This document shows positions 53,531 to 63,065 of a stretch of DNA of 64,000 bases, piece after piece. Within the stretch, counting starts at the first letter, position 1. Every line of letters begins with the position of its first letter. The notes beneath the pieces were generated by a model. The model was not told where the DNA came from. It did no database searches and saw only the letters and a program-made list of their open reading frames with translations. Origin of the DNA: UBA1845 sp002338715 (GTDB taxonomy: Bacteria > Planctomycetota > Phycisphaerae > UBA1845); the NCBI GenBank assembly GCA_035344155.1, contig DAORAL010000006.1:93195-157194 (forward strand), in the 5' to 3' direction. The translations under genes were made by a program, and so were the position numbers.

Positions 53531-53655
53531 ACGACAGCGCCGTCATTCCCGCGCACGCAGTGTCCCAGGCGAAAACGAAGTCAATCCAGATGAGCACCAG
53601 CCCCAGTTCGGCCAAGGGACAACAAGAACGACTCTACGCCCAAATTGAAATCACC
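53531..53655. repeat. MITE/REP-like element, copy 2 (degenerate)
   Basis: This begins ACGACAGCGCCGTCATTCCC like copy 1, keeps CCAGGCGAAAACGAAGTCAATC, and 45 nt further has CTCTACGC, matching the right-end CGCTACGC. The central palindrome is disrupted (GCGCACGCAGTGTCC). It is oriented opposite to copy 3, about 330 nt away. The ends are approximate. Confidence 0.6.
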
Positions 53656-53864
53656 ATAACCAATGCATGAATTGCGCCACCGGTTGTAACCCGGTAACCT
53701 TGATCGATTTTCGCGACGAACACATCGTGATGCGGGATTCGTCGGAACTCTGCAGAGAAAAAGAGAGCAGGCAGCCGACGGACGGACGCGGGTGGTTGCA
53801 TTCGATCGCGCTTGGCCTGACCGTCAGCTCTCAAACGGGATGTGTGATTCTATTGCGATGTTGA

Positions 53865-53994
53865 TCCAAGCGTAGCGTTTTGCTCGTCTGCCCTTCACAG
53901 CACGGGCGCCAGTACCCACGGGGATTGACTTCGTTTTGCCCCTGGATTCCCGCTTTCGCGAGAACGACGGCGATGTCGCGCTGCTACGTTTGGA
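53865..53994. repeat. MITE/REP-like element, copy 3 with terminal inverted repeats
   Basis: 130-bp element with ends TCCAAGCGTAGCG (53865-53877) and CGCTGCTACGTTTGGA (ending 53994), which are near-perfect inverted repeats. Inside, in inverse orientation to copy 1, are GATTGACTTCGTTTTGCCCC and GGATTCCCGCTTTCGCGAGA. No transposase is encoded, which fits a MITE-like or extragenic-palindrome family. Confidence 0.75.
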
Positions 53995-54005
53995 CTGAAA
54001 GTGTT

Positions 54006-55916
54006 CTAGCGATGGCGGAGCTGATCGAGCCGTTCGACAAATGGCCGAAGTCGCGGTTCGGATTCGCGGTCTTTCACCACTGACTGGTAATTGGCGATCG
54101 CCACGTTGACGAGTTCGGGGTGATCAAAAAGCGCCAGCATATAATCAGCGGCCGCGACAGAAGCCGCTACCGACCAATGTTCCTTGAGCTTGCGACTTGC
54201 GCCTTCAAAACTTTCGATGGCGTCATTGAGAATGCTCTCGGCGTCAGCCTTGGCTGCAGCGCGTGCCTCCGACATTTCCGCGACGCCAAAATCGAGTTCG
54301 CCAAAAACCGAGCCCAGTGATTCGCAAAGTGCAATCGCCTTACCGAGGTGCATGAAACGATCGTAAAGCACCATCGCCGCCCGAGTCTGCGAGTCAGCGG
54401 CTTGGCTTGCCAATTGACCTTCAAGCCAAATGTCTTCCTTGATCAGCTTGTTCGGAGAAAACTCCTCCTTCTCAGCCGACACCTCCGGAAGATCACGCAT
54501 GCGGGCCTGCGCCGCGGACTTTGCCGACGCAAAAGCCCGGCTGGCTTGCTTCAGGGTATCGATCGCCTGATCTTCAAGCGTTCTCGCTTCCGTCTCCAAG
54601 CCGCGATAGGCTTCAAAAAGCGATGACACTTCCTGATTGCCTTCGTCCATCGCCGTCCGGGCCGCACTCGCCTTAGCCACAAGACTGCTCTTTAAGTTTT
54701 CCAGTCGGTTGAGCTCATCTTTCTCGTCGTCGAGCACCTGCTTCGCGCCGGTTTCTTCCCAGCCAAGCTGCACGAGGCGACGTTCAAGTTCATCAAGTCC
54801 CAACTCGTATTCGATCTCGCCGCCATCCTTGTCGGGAACATAATCACCGGTCACCAAATCCCCGCCCATTTCGAGGTGGGCGCCGCTGATCGAACCGTGC
54901 TGCAAGGTGTGGATGCGACTTAGGACACTGCGGTAACTCGCAGAAGTCGTTTCGTATTCCTGTTGGAAGGCGTCACCTGCCCCCTGGTTGCCAAACTCCA
55001 CCCCGCGCGACTCCAGATCATCCAGCGTCTGTCGCAAGGTGGACGCCATCGCCGAATGCGTTTCGATTTCGGATTTGACGGCTTCGATCCGTGACTCAAT
55101 TCCCTGAGCCGACTTCACGATTTCATCGTGTTTTTGCTGCGCTTCTGCGACGCGACCGTTTTGCTTTTGGATCGCCTCTTCGATACCACTGTCCTTGACG
55201 AGTTCTGATTCGGCTTGGCGGTGCCTTTGCTTAGCCGCGAGTTGCGACAGGTCGAACAGTTTTGCGTCGGCGTCTGAACGCACGAGTCTTGCCTTGCGAT
55301 CGAGTGACAACCCTTCGTGGTAAAGCGCCACGCCATGCGTGCGATTACCGATGAGGCTGTCCCGTCCACTCGCCTCGCCAGCCGACGCCTGCAGTGCTTT
55401 CGCCGACGCCGAGGTGGCCGATTTCAAAAGGTCAGCGTTGGACTGTGCGACGGATTTGCTTTGCGACAAACCATCGTTCATCGACTGCGACATGGAACTG
55501 GAATTGTTGCCAAAGTTAACCGAACCTGACGTCGTCGAAACGGTGTCGCCGGCCATCTCGCTGAACTTCTGATCGTGCTCGCGAAGTCGGTTGACGGAAT
55601 CCTTGAGCATCTCGTTGATGCGCTCCGCTTCCTGCTCGAGCACATCCTGAGCGCGACGGCTGTCGCTTTCGATCAGGCTGTTGACCCGTTCACCGGTCAA
55701 GTCAGCATCGATGCCGGCGCGATCCACAACAGTCTGTGCGACGTCGGCGCCGGGATCGTATTGATCGATCAAGCGCCGCGCGATCTCACTGTTTTCGCCG
55801 GCTTCGGTGGCAACGAGATTTCTAGGCGATTGCAGCTTGGGCAAAAACGTCCAAGCCGCCAACCCCGCGCCGCCGACAAGGGCGCCCGTCAATACAACTT
55901 GTGCGACTGGTTTCAC
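54006..55916 (-). CDS. membrane-anchored coiled-coil protein (unknown)
   Basis: 636 residues starting at GTG 55916. An N-terminal membrane helix (about 6-26, VVLTGALVGGAGLAAWTFLP) anchors a long, highly charged Ala/Glu/Lys/Ser-rich body with several predicted coiled coils (about 85-125, 225-320, 375-480). A Ser/Asn-rich stretch (SGSVNFGNNSSSMSQSMND) lies between the first coils. No known family was recognised. The next gene upstream on this strand, the transglutaminase, starts elsewhere and is not obviously in the same operon. A scaffold or envelope-spacing role is plausible for such anchored coiled coils, but this is inference only. Confidence 0.75.
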   Translation of the reverse strand: MKPVAQVVLTGALVGGAGLAAWTFLPKLQSPRNLVATEAGENSEIARRLIDQYDPGADVAQTVVDRAGIDADLTGERVNSLIESDSRRAQDVLEQEAERINEMLKDSVNRLREHDQKFSEMAGDTVSTTSGSVNFGNNSSSMSQSMNDGLSQSKSVAQSNADLLKSATSASAKALQASAGEASGRDSLIGNRTHGVALYHEGLSLDRKARLVRSDADAKLFDLSQLAAKQRHRQAESELVKDSGIEEAIQKQNGRVAEAQQKHDEIVKSAQGIESRIEAVKSEIETHSAMASTLRQTLDDLESRGVEFGNQGAGDAFQQEYETTSASYRSVLSRIHTLQHGSISGAHLEMGGDLVTGDYVPDKDGGEIEYELGLDELERRLVQLGWEETGAKQVLDDEKDELNRLENLKSSLVAKASAARTAMDEGNQEVSSLFEAYRGLETEARTLEDQAIDTLKQASRAFASAKSAAQARMRDLPEVSAEKEEFSPNKLIKEDIWLEGQLASQAADSQTRAAMVLYDRFMHLGKAIALCESLGSVFGELDFGVAEMSEARAAAKADAESILNDAIESFEGASRKLKEHWSVAASVAAADYMLALFDHPELVNVAIANYQSVVKDRESEPRLRPFVERLDQLRHR

Positions 55917-56121
55917 CTGTTGATTCCAATCTTAAACAGTGTCGTTTGAGAACCGGGACTACCATAACGGTTGGCGCGCCGCGTTCCTCTTCACGCCCGA
56001 GAAACGCATCATGTTCCATCGACGCTTTAACCGCATCGGGCTCAATTCTAGCCGCAATGCGTCTCAGCGAAAGCCCAAATCGGCTCGAAGGCCCATTCTA
56101 TTCGCAACCCGACCCGATTGT

Positions 56122-57654
56122 CTAAGTCCCTGCTTCAATTCGTTCAATGTCGATATCCAGATTCCCGATCACGTTCATCAGTCCGAACACCAACTGCCCC
56201 AAGCCCGCATCCCGCAAGGAGGCCACGCTGAACGCGATGTGGGTCGCATTGCAATCGGTCTCATTCTGAGCCGCGTCAAAATCAACCCACTGGTCCCCGA
56301 TGAGAAACTGGGTCCACATGTGGAATCCGAAGATGTTCTCCTCGCCGCCAAACACCGGGACATAGACGACCCCCACCACCACCCGCGACGGAAGCCCGCA
56401 CGCCCGACCCAATGCGGCCAACAGCACGCCATGCTCCGAGCAATCGCCCTGCTTGTTGCGGCAGACTTCGCTGGCTGACGCGAATCCAACGTCGAGATTC
56501 TTGTCTTCGATCACTTCGCTGACGTATCGGCGCAAGTTGTCGGCGATCGCGTATGGCGTCGTCGCGGTGCCGCGGGCTTTGGCGGCCATCTTCTTCACGG
56601 CTTCGTCGTCCGAATTGATCATCGGATTCGAGCCAAGAAACTCGGCGTACTTTTTCGCATCGATCGGCTTGGTTACTTTTGCAAGCGATTCATGGTCCAT
56701 GCGCTTGACCACCAGCTTGACCGAGCCATCTTCCTGGCGCGTTGGCGTCTGCATTCCGGTGGTTGGGATGGGAGGCAGTTCCCCGTCGCCGTTTTTCAAA
56801 CGCAGGACGTATTCAATTTCCGTCGACTTGGCCCGATTGATCGGCTTGCGGGCGGGGATCGTTGTCGGTGCAAAAAACTCGGGCGGTGTGAAATCGGCCA
56901 ACGCTTCTTCCTTTGTCGTCCGGGTCATCACCGTTTCCACGCCCATCATGGGTAGCGACGACTTCAGCACGTTGCCCTCTACATCGATCCACGCCGTTGT
57001 CTCCAGCCCCGTGGGGAAATTGGGCAACTTCATGACTTGCTTGGTTCTGATTGCTTCGACCGTTTCTCCATTTAGGTCGATCGATTCCTTTTCCCCGATC
57101 GCAATGGACATACTGACGGGAATGTCGGCGGCCATGCTTGGCTCGTAGACGGTTAGATCGTATTGCGTTCCAGGTTTGAAACCTTGTTTGTGTTGTTCAA
57201 GATACGTGCCCCAACTCATCAAAGCGCCGGCAGGGTAATCGTAGGTTGCGGTTGTCGGCTCCCCGAATTGCTTCGACGTGACATGCACCTTTCCCGCTTC
57301 AATACGCCCGGAAACAATCATCTTCTGCACCGACGCATCCATCTGCGACGAGAATGCCCTTGGCGTACCGTCGAGCGATTCCTCAGACGTTTGCAATTGC
57401 ATGATCTTGACCGGACTGTTCATTCGCTTGAGCGACATCGACGCCAGATTGCTCGTGTAGATCACATCGCCCGTGCGCGATATTTCGACATGCACGTACC
57501 CGACGCGATTCCCGCCCATTTCCATCGTCATCCATTCGTCCACAAACACGCCTTGCGGTGGGTTCGAATAGTCTGCCGCCAGCGCTTCCGCGCCTGTCAT
57601 CACCACTACAGCAACGATCAACATCCGCCCGACTCGGCGACATGTACAATGCAT
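56122..57654 (-). CDS. exported transglutaminase-like protein
   Basis: 510 residues from the ATG at 57654 (GGAG 8 nt upstream; the frame is open 32 codons further). Signal peptide about 1-28. The N-terminal half is beta-rich and resembles domains that precede transglutaminase-like cores. The core, in the last 150 residues, has the Cys-His-Asp triad: KQGDCSEHGVLLAALGR (Cys near 404), FGFHMWTQFLIG and WVDFDAA. Bacterial members are often cysteine proteases or peptide cross-linkers of the envelope rather than true transglutaminases. It lies 161 nt downstream of sdhB on the same strand, but the gap suggests its own promoter. Confidence 0.9.
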   Translation of the reverse strand: MHCTCRRVGRMLIVAVVVMTGAEALAADYSNPPQGVFVDEWMTMEMGGNRVGYVHVEISRTGDVIYTSNLASMSLKRMNSPVKIMQLQTSEESLDGTPRAFSSQMDASVQKMIVSGRIEAGKVHVTSKQFGEPTTATYDYPAGALMSWGTYLEQHKQGFKPGTQYDLTVYEPSMAADIPVSMSIAIGEKESIDLNGETVEAIRTKQVMKLPNFPTGLETTAWIDVEGNVLKSSLPMMGVETVMTRTTKEEALADFTPPEFFAPTTIPARKPINRAKSTEIEYVLRLKNGDGELPPIPTTGMQTPTRQEDGSVKLVVKRMDHESLAKVTKPIDAKKYAEFLGSNPMINSDDEAVKKMAAKARGTATTPYAIADNLRRYVSEVIEDKNLDVGFASASEVCRNKQGDCSEHGVLLAALGRACGLPSRVVVGVVYVPVFGGEENIFGFHMWTQFLIGDQWVDFDAAQNETDCNATHIAFSVASLRDAGLGQLVFGLMNVIGNLDIDIERIEAGT

Positions 57655-57815
57655 TTTGATTCTCCAGATTCCAGTCCGCAGATGCGGGGCATTCAGATGC
57701 AAATCATCCACCCCTGGTATCGACAACCGAATGCCTGCAAACGAGCGCACGCATACGGGCGTTCATCGCTGAACCTTACCAAGGGAATCGAATTTAGAGA
57801 AATGATAGGATGAAA

Positions 57816-58571
57816 TCAGCGAGCAAGGAAACGCTTAATTGAATGAATCGTCGTCGCCCGCCCCGCTTTCGCGATTGAAACCGTCAGGGGGATATCCTTC
57901 GGACAAACTTTGACACAATTCTGCGCATTACCACACGCCGCGATACCGCCAGCCTCCGCCAGTGCATCGAGTCGTTCGCTTTCCAGCGGTTTGCCCGCGG
58001 GCAGCGTGTTGAACAAGATCGCCTGACTCACGGCGTGCGGACCGATGAAATCGTCCTTGTCGTTGAACTGCGGGCAGGCTTCCATGCAGCAACCGCAACT
58101 CATGCAGCGCGAAAGCGGATAGGCATCTTCCTGATCGGAAGGCGACATGCGATCGGGTTCACCGCGCGGCGTGTATCCATCGATGGGCGCCCAGGCTTTG
58201 ACCCGCTTGAGACTTTCAAATATGCGTCGCCGATCGACGACCAGATCGCGCACGTTCGGGAACTTGGTCATCGGTTCGAGGGTGATTTCGGGCTGCTCTT
58301 TGAGAAGATTTTCGACGAGCGCCGAACACGCCTGACGCACCTTGCCGTTGATGCGCATCGAACACGCACCGCACACTTCCTCAAGACAACACGCATCGTA
58401 CGCCACCGGTGCGACCTTCTCACCGTCGGTCGTCGTCGGTGTTGCCGCAATCCGCAGCAGAATCGTCGTCACGTTCATCCCGTCTTCGACCGGCAACTCA
58501 AACGTCTGCCAGTAAGAACCGCTGTCGGGACTGTCCTGCCGCTTGATGTTGACTTTGACTCTCTTGGACAT
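57816..58571 (-). CDS. sdhB: succinate dehydrogenase / fumarate reductase iron-sulfur subunit
   Basis: 251 residues. Electron-transfer subunit of complex II with the three clusters: [2Fe-2S] ligands in ACCLEEVCGACSMRINGK plus a later Cys (VRQAC), [4Fe-4S] in CMSCGCCMEACP and [3Fe-4S] in CGNAQNCVKVCP. It is the last gene of sdhCAB (68 nt after sdhA). The enzyme oxidises succinate to fumarate in the TCA cycle and reduces quinone at the membrane; with a Bacillus-type SdhC the quinone is usually menaquinone (inference from the family). Confidence 0.97.
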   Translation of the reverse strand: MSKRVKVNIKRQDSPDSGSYWQTFELPVEDGMNVTTILLRIAATPTTTDGEKVAPVAYDACCLEEVCGACSMRINGKVRQACSALVENLLKEQPEITLEPMTKFPNVRDLVVDRRRIFESLKRVKAWAPIDGYTPRGEPDRMSPSDQEDAYPLSRCMSCGCCMEACPQFNDKDDFIGPHAVSQAILFNTLPAGKPLESERLDALAEAGGIAACGNAQNCVKVCPKDIPLTVSIAKAGRATTIHSIKRFLAR

Positions 58572-58639
58572 GTGCTTTGCTGACCTCGCTGCGTATTGCT
58601 ATCTGGCGTCTATCCTGCCAAAGAATTCATTCGAACCGA

Positions 58640-60592
58640 CTACACCGCACCGACTGGCGATTTCTCACTGAACTGCTCACGCCAGACTTCTTCGATGATC
58701 TCCGCACCCTTAAGACCATAGGTCCGCGGGCGTGGGGGCACCAGGGTCGTATCAACATCTTCGTACGAAAACTGCACGTCACCACCATTGTAATCGGCGA
58801 TGGTGGACTTCAGCCATTTGTCATTCTTCGCTTTGAATTTCTTGCACCACTCGACCGCTTGCTGACGCAGGGTGGCTGGATCGTCGGAATCCGGCGCTTC
58901 GATCAGGAAATCGGGCTTGAAGTGGGCACCGCGACATTCGTCCCGCATCAGCGCCCCCTGGGCGATCACCTCGGCCATCGTGATCATATCATCGAGCGCC
59001 CGCACGAACGTCACCGATTGATTCGTCCAACCACCGCCATCGGGCGAGCCGACGTTTTTGTACCGCTCGCGAAGTTCACCGATCTTGGCCACCGTCTCGG
59101 CGAGCGCCTTGTTTTTGCGCACAACGGTGACATTGCGTGTCATCGTGTCGCCCAACTCATCGTGAAGCGTTCGCGGATTCTCAGATCCGTTCATTTTGGC
59201 AACGGCATTGTGGCGTTCGGTTTCCTTCTTCTTCGCCGCATCGACCAGCGACGAGGGCACCGCTTCTGCCGTGGCGGCGATGTGGCTGGCGACACAAGGC
59301 GCGACAAACAATCCGGTAAAGATGCAGCTCAGCAGCGAGTTGGCTCCGAGTCGATTGGCACCGTGATACTGGTAGTCGGCTTCTCCAATCGCGTACAGAC
59401 CCGTCACGTTGGTCATGTGGTTCTTCGGTGCTTTCTCAACCAAGCCGCCGGTCTTTTGGTTCTTGACGTAGTCAGCCCACAGCCCACCCATCGAGTAGTG
59501 GATCGCGGGGAAAATCTTCATCGGAACGACCCGCGGATTAACCCCCTGGAACTTCTCGTAGATTTCGAGAATGCCGTCGAGCTTTTGCTGCGTGGTGGGC
59601 GGCAGTTCGGTCACATCGAGATAAACGCACAACCGACCCTGCTCGACACTAAGCCCCTGGTTGACGCACACGTCGAAGATTTCACGCGTCGCGATGTCAC
59701 GCGGCACGAGGTTACCATACTTCGGATAGCGTTCTTCGAGGAAGTAATAACGCTCGCTGGCTGGAATATCCTTGGGATCGCGCGAGTCCTGCGCCGTCTT
59801 CGGCACCCAGACCCGACCGCCCTCGCCTCGGGCGGATTCACTCATCAATCGAAGCTTGTCGGTACCCGGGATCGCCGTCGGATGCACCTGCATGAACTCG
59901 CCATTGGCATAACGCACGCCATGACGAAACGCCCGCGCCGACGCACTGCCCGTGCAGATCGTCGACATCGTGCTGCGACCGAAAACGAGACCATTCCCCC
60001 CGGTGGCCAACACCACCGCACCAGCCGGAATCGACTTGATCTCCATCGTGAAGAGATCCTGAATCACGGCTCCGCGACAAACACCGTTGTCGTTCAAGAT
60101 CGGCGACAGGAAATCGTGATACTCATATTTGGTGATGTTGCCTTCCGCTTCCCAGCGGCGGACCTGCTCGTCGAGGGCGTAGATCAGTTGCTGACCGGTG
60201 GTGGCACCGGCGAATGCGGTACGCTTGAACAGCGTGCCACCGAAGCGGCGCTGATCGCGGAAACCCTCGGGCGTTCGGTTAAATGTCACGCCCAAACGAT
60301 CCATCAGATCGATGATGCCCGGCGCGCGGTCACACATTTCCTTGACGGGAGGTTGATGCTGAAGGAAGTCGCCGCCATAGACCGTGTCGTCAAGGTGAAG
60401 ATATTCGCTATCTCCCTCTGCACGGGTCACTTCGTTGACCGCGTTGATACCACCCTGAGCGCAAACGCTATGGGACCGCTTCACGGGCACCAAACTGACC
60501 AGATGAACGTGCGTACCGTCAGCGGCTAGGTTCATCGCGCACGCCAAGCCAGCAAGTCCCCCACCGACAACTATGACATCTTTCTCAGCCAT
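58640..60592 (-). CDS. sdhA: succinate dehydrogenase / fumarate reductase flavoprotein subunit
   Basis: 650 residues. Catalytic FAD subunit: Rossmann VVGGGLAGLACAMNLA (8-23), the covalent-FAD His41 in KRSHSVCAQGGINAV, and the substrate and active-site stretches HPTAIPGTDKL, SARGEGG and HYSMGGLW. Length and motifs fit the Bacillus/epsilon-type SdhA/FrdA. It lies between sdhC (81 nt) and sdhB (68 nt) in one operon. A 650-codon frame on the opposite strand over the same bases is a shadow of this gene. Confidence 0.98.
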   Translation of the reverse strand: MAEKDVIVVGGGLAGLACAMNLAADGTHVHLVSLVPVKRSHSVCAQGGINAVNEVTRAEGDSEYLHLDDTVYGGDFLQHQPPVKEMCDRAPGIIDLMDRLGVTFNRTPEGFRDQRRFGGTLFKRTAFAGATTGQQLIYALDEQVRRWEAEGNITKYEYHDFLSPILNDNGVCRGAVIQDLFTMEIKSIPAGAVVLATGGNGLVFGRSTMSTICTGSASARAFRHGVRYANGEFMQVHPTAIPGTDKLRLMSESARGEGGRVWVPKTAQDSRDPKDIPASERYYFLEERYPKYGNLVPRDIATREIFDVCVNQGLSVEQGRLCVYLDVTELPPTTQQKLDGILEIYEKFQGVNPRVVPMKIFPAIHYSMGGLWADYVKNQKTGGLVEKAPKNHMTNVTGLYAIGEADYQYHGANRLGANSLLSCIFTGLFVAPCVASHIAATAEAVPSSLVDAAKKKETERHNAVAKMNGSENPRTLHDELGDTMTRNVTVVRKNKALAETVAKIGELRERYKNVGSPDGGGWTNQSVTFVRALDDMITMAEVIAQGALMRDECRGAHFKPDFLIEAPDSDDPATLRQQAVEWCKKFKAKNDKWLKSTIADYNGGDVQFSYEDVDTTLVPPRPRTYGLKGAEIIEEVWREQFSEKSPVGAV

Positions 60593-60673
60593 GAATTTCT
60601 GCCAACCTATTCAACGTGCCACCCGAATCGCTTTCGCTTCGTCAGCGGCGATGAATCGATAAAGTCAACTGCC

Positions 60674-61405
60674 CTAGTGACCGCTCTCTTCGACCTGCTC
60701 AACAGCGGCCGTCTCATTTCCGTCTGCAACCGAGTAAGTCATAAAACCACGCACCGCACCGAGGCCAGCCACAAACAAGACCGCCCCCAAAGCGACGCAA
60801 CAGTATCCCGCAACCCGTTGCGAACGTGGACCGATGGTCACGCCCCAGGTAATCAGCGCCGTCCAGATACCGTTGGCCAGGTGAAACACCGTCGCCGCAA
60901 CGCCAATCGCATAAATGGGCGCCCATAGCGACCATGACTGCATCGCCGCAGCCGCAGTACTGGTTGCGTTGGCGGGGTCAAACTGGGCGCCGCCGAAGGG
61001 TTTGCCCAGCCAATGCATATGCCAGATGTGCATCGTGAGAAAAACCAGAATGACGACCGCGGAGAGGCGCTGCAACGTATACCGAATGTTGCCTCCGTAC
61101 GGATAGTCCTTCATATTGGACTGCGACGTCAGCAATATGACGATGCCGAACAATGCGTGGAAGGCAATCGGGAAGAAGATCGTGGCCATCTCGACGGGAA
61201 CGAGGATGCCCATGTGTTCTAAGATATGGATCTTCTCAACGCAGAATTGAAAGCTCTCACCGCCGGTCAGCACTGTCGCATTGATCAGGAGGTGAAAGCA
61301 GACAAATCCGGAAAACATCAGGCCCGTCAATGAATGCAACCGTCGGGCGAGGAAATAATATTTTTCACGTGGGCTAATGGCCGTCGTCGCTGTTTGGGAG
61401 GACAA
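60674..61405 (-). CDS. sdhC: succinate dehydrogenase cytochrome b subunit (Bacillus type)
   Basis: 243 residues with five predicted membrane helices, anchoring SdhAB and binding haem(s) b. Histidines matching the B. subtilis axial ligands are His24 (RRLHSLTG), His38 (CFHLLIN), His83 (AFHALFG) and His126 (MHIWHMHW). YYFLARRLHSLTG is the family N-terminus. The start is a TTG at 61405, with GGAG 9 nt upstream; no ATG is available in front of the first helix. It is the first gene of the sdhCAB operon. No separate SdhD is present, as expected for this one-anchor type. Confidence 0.95.
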   Translation of the reverse strand: MSSQTATTAISPREKYYFLARRLHSLTGLMFSGFVCFHLLINATVLTGGESFQFCVEKIHILEHMGILVPVEMATIFFPIAFHALFGIVILLTSQSNMKDYPYGGNIRYTLQRLSAVVILVFLTMHIWHMHWLGKPFGGAQFDPANATSTAAAAMQSWSLWAPIYAIGVAATVFHLANGIWTALITWGVTIGPRSQRVAGYCCVALGAVLFVAGLGAVRGFMTYSVADGNETAAVEQVEESGH

Positions 61406-61679
61406 TGCCGCAATCTCCGAGATGTCGGGTCTTGAAATGACGCTGCGCCGGCAAATGGCACTCAGCTTGAGGATTCAACATCCGGGCCCGATTATAGATG
61501 ACAGTCGCAATCGGGCAAGGAGGAATGGCCAACCGACGAAAATGAATTTCACGACCTGATTCCACTGCGGCGATTTACCCAGATACCGCCCGCACCCGGC
61601 GAACCGTCGCATGTCGCCAGGTCACGCTTGCGTAAAATATAGATCGCGCAAACTTTCGAACGCATCGAAATCAACTGGA

Positions 61680-62192
61680 ATGTCACAACATCGCACCGAA
61701 CATGACGCGAACGATTCACCCACCCGACACCCGCTCGGTCCGCTCTTTTACCGTACCGGCGAACAGGACCGCGCCAGCGTGCGCATCAACGCGACCTTCG
61801 CCGTCGTTGTCACCACCGCGCTGTTGGCCGTCTCCGTGTTGCTGACCCCTGACCCCAACGGTTTCGACACCCATTCGCAGTTGGGGTTGGCCCGTTGCAG
61901 CTGGCCTGCGACCTACGGCATCCCCTGCCCGACTTGCGGGATGACAACATCATTCGCCTTGATGGTCAGGGGCCGCGTGATTCAATCGTTCACCACGCAG
62001 CCGCTCGGTGCGATGCTGGCGTTGGCGACGTTCGGCGTGTTGCTGCTTGGGATACATGCCCTCTTCACCGGTCGCAGTTGGCGGATCAACACCTACCGCT
62101 GCACGCCCCTGCGGATTATTTGCGGTGGTGTTTTAATCACATTGGCGGCTTGGGGTTATAAAATTCTGATCACCCGCGGAAGCATGGGTTGA
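61680..62192 (+). CDS. DUF2752 membrane protein
   Basis: 170 residues from the ATG at 61680. DUF2752 signature GIPCPTCGMTTSFALMVRG (about 76-94) with its two Cys, flanked by membrane helices (about 34-55, 95-118 and 138-158). The function of the family is unknown, and the Cys pair is its fixed feature. It lies divergent from sdhC and upstream of two lipoprotein genes (gap about 140 nt), which may or may not be cotranscribed. The 23 codons upstream of the chosen start lack family similarity. Confidence 0.85.
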   Translation: MSQHRTEHDANDSPTRHPLGPLFYRTGEQDRASVRINATFAVVVTTALLAVSVLLTPDPNGFDTHSQLGLARCSWPATYGIPCPTCGMTTSFALMVRGRVIQSFTTQPLGAMLALATFGVLLLGIHALFTGRSWRINTYRCTPLRIICGGVLITLAAWGYKILITRGSMG

Positions 62193-62333
62193 ATCGGGTG
62201 CGAGCGCAAACGATCCAGGCAAGCGTGTCGCCGAGGGCTTCAACCAAATCGCTTGGCAAGGTCCGGTTGCGGCGTTACCCTCAACCGACGCTTGTGACTC
62301 CAAAACTCAAATTGGTCAGGTTTGAAGACAATC

Positions 62334-63005
62334 ATGACATGTAAACCCACTAGTTCTGCCGGAAAGACTTCACGACTTGGCGGCTTCATTGTCGCAGCCC
62401 TTTTGTGCGTACCGCTCACGCTGGCAGTCGGCGGTTGCAGTTGGCTCGTTCCACTCATTTTCATCGGCGAGCACAAGGAAAAGGTGCCGGCAGAGTTCGA
62501 CAAGCTCGACGGAATGCTGACGGCAGTGGTCGTCTGGGCGGACCAGGAAACCCTATTCGACTATCCGCACGTGCGCATGGAACTGTCCATGTACATCAGC
62601 GACAAGATGTGGTCGTCCATGAAGAACGTCAAACTCGTGGACAGTCGCCGCATCGAGGACTACATCCAAAAGAACGTCGGCACGTCGATCGATCCCGAAA
62701 AAATCGGCGAAGTATTTGATTGCGATATGGTCGTGTATGTCGAACTCCTGGATTTTCAGGTTCGCGATCGTGACGCACCCGACTTTGTGCGTGGGCGCAT
62801 CGATGCAGCCGTCTCCGTCTACGACGTCAAAGGCGACGCATCCGGATCACGTCGCTACGAACTCGACGAAGTCGAGACCGTCTATCCGGAAATGCAGTCG
62901 ATGCTCTTCAACGAAACCAACGCGATGATCGTGCGCAAAGAGACCTACGAAAAATTCGCCGAGACGATCGCCCGAAAGTTCTATGACCATGAGGTTGAAC
63001 TGTAA
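62334..63005 (+). CDS. putative lipoprotein, first of a related pair
   Basis: 223 residues. The signal peptide ends in the lipobox PLTLAVGGC. The mature part has KVPAEFDKLDGMLTAVVVW, a central region of mixed alpha/beta type and DCDMVVYVELLDFQVRD. It is related to the next gene (KVPAEF/KIPAEY; MVVYVELLDF/TVLWIEVSDF), and both are 223 residues long. No known family was recognised; the fold hints at a periplasmic GNA1162- or LPP20-like domain, but this is a guess. The start is taken as the ATG at 62334; TTG four codons earlier is possible. Confidence 0.8.
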   Translation: MTCKPTSSAGKTSRLGGFIVAALLCVPLTLAVGGCSWLVPLIFIGEHKEKVPAEFDKLDGMLTAVVVWADQETLFDYPHVRMELSMYISDKMWSSMKNVKLVDSRRIEDYIQKNVGTSIDPEKIGEVFDCDMVVYVELLDFQVRDRDAPDFVRGRIDAAVSVYDVKGDASGSRRYELDEVETVYPEMQSMLFNETNAMIVRKETYEKFAETIARKFYDHEVEL

Positions 63006-63065
63006 TCGCGCGACGCGAACGCACCCGCTGAAACCGACGCCACCAACATCAGAGGAATACCAACC

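Noticed and set aside
53411..54005. Small gene between the two inverted repeat copies
   Set aside because: Frames of about 65 codons exist but have no start signal or motif and overlap the repeat ends.
58577..60529. Long open frame on the plus strand (about 650 codons) opposite sdhA
   Set aside because: It covers the same bases as sdhA in antisense, has no recognisable motif and a composition typical of the reverse frame of a high-GC gene.
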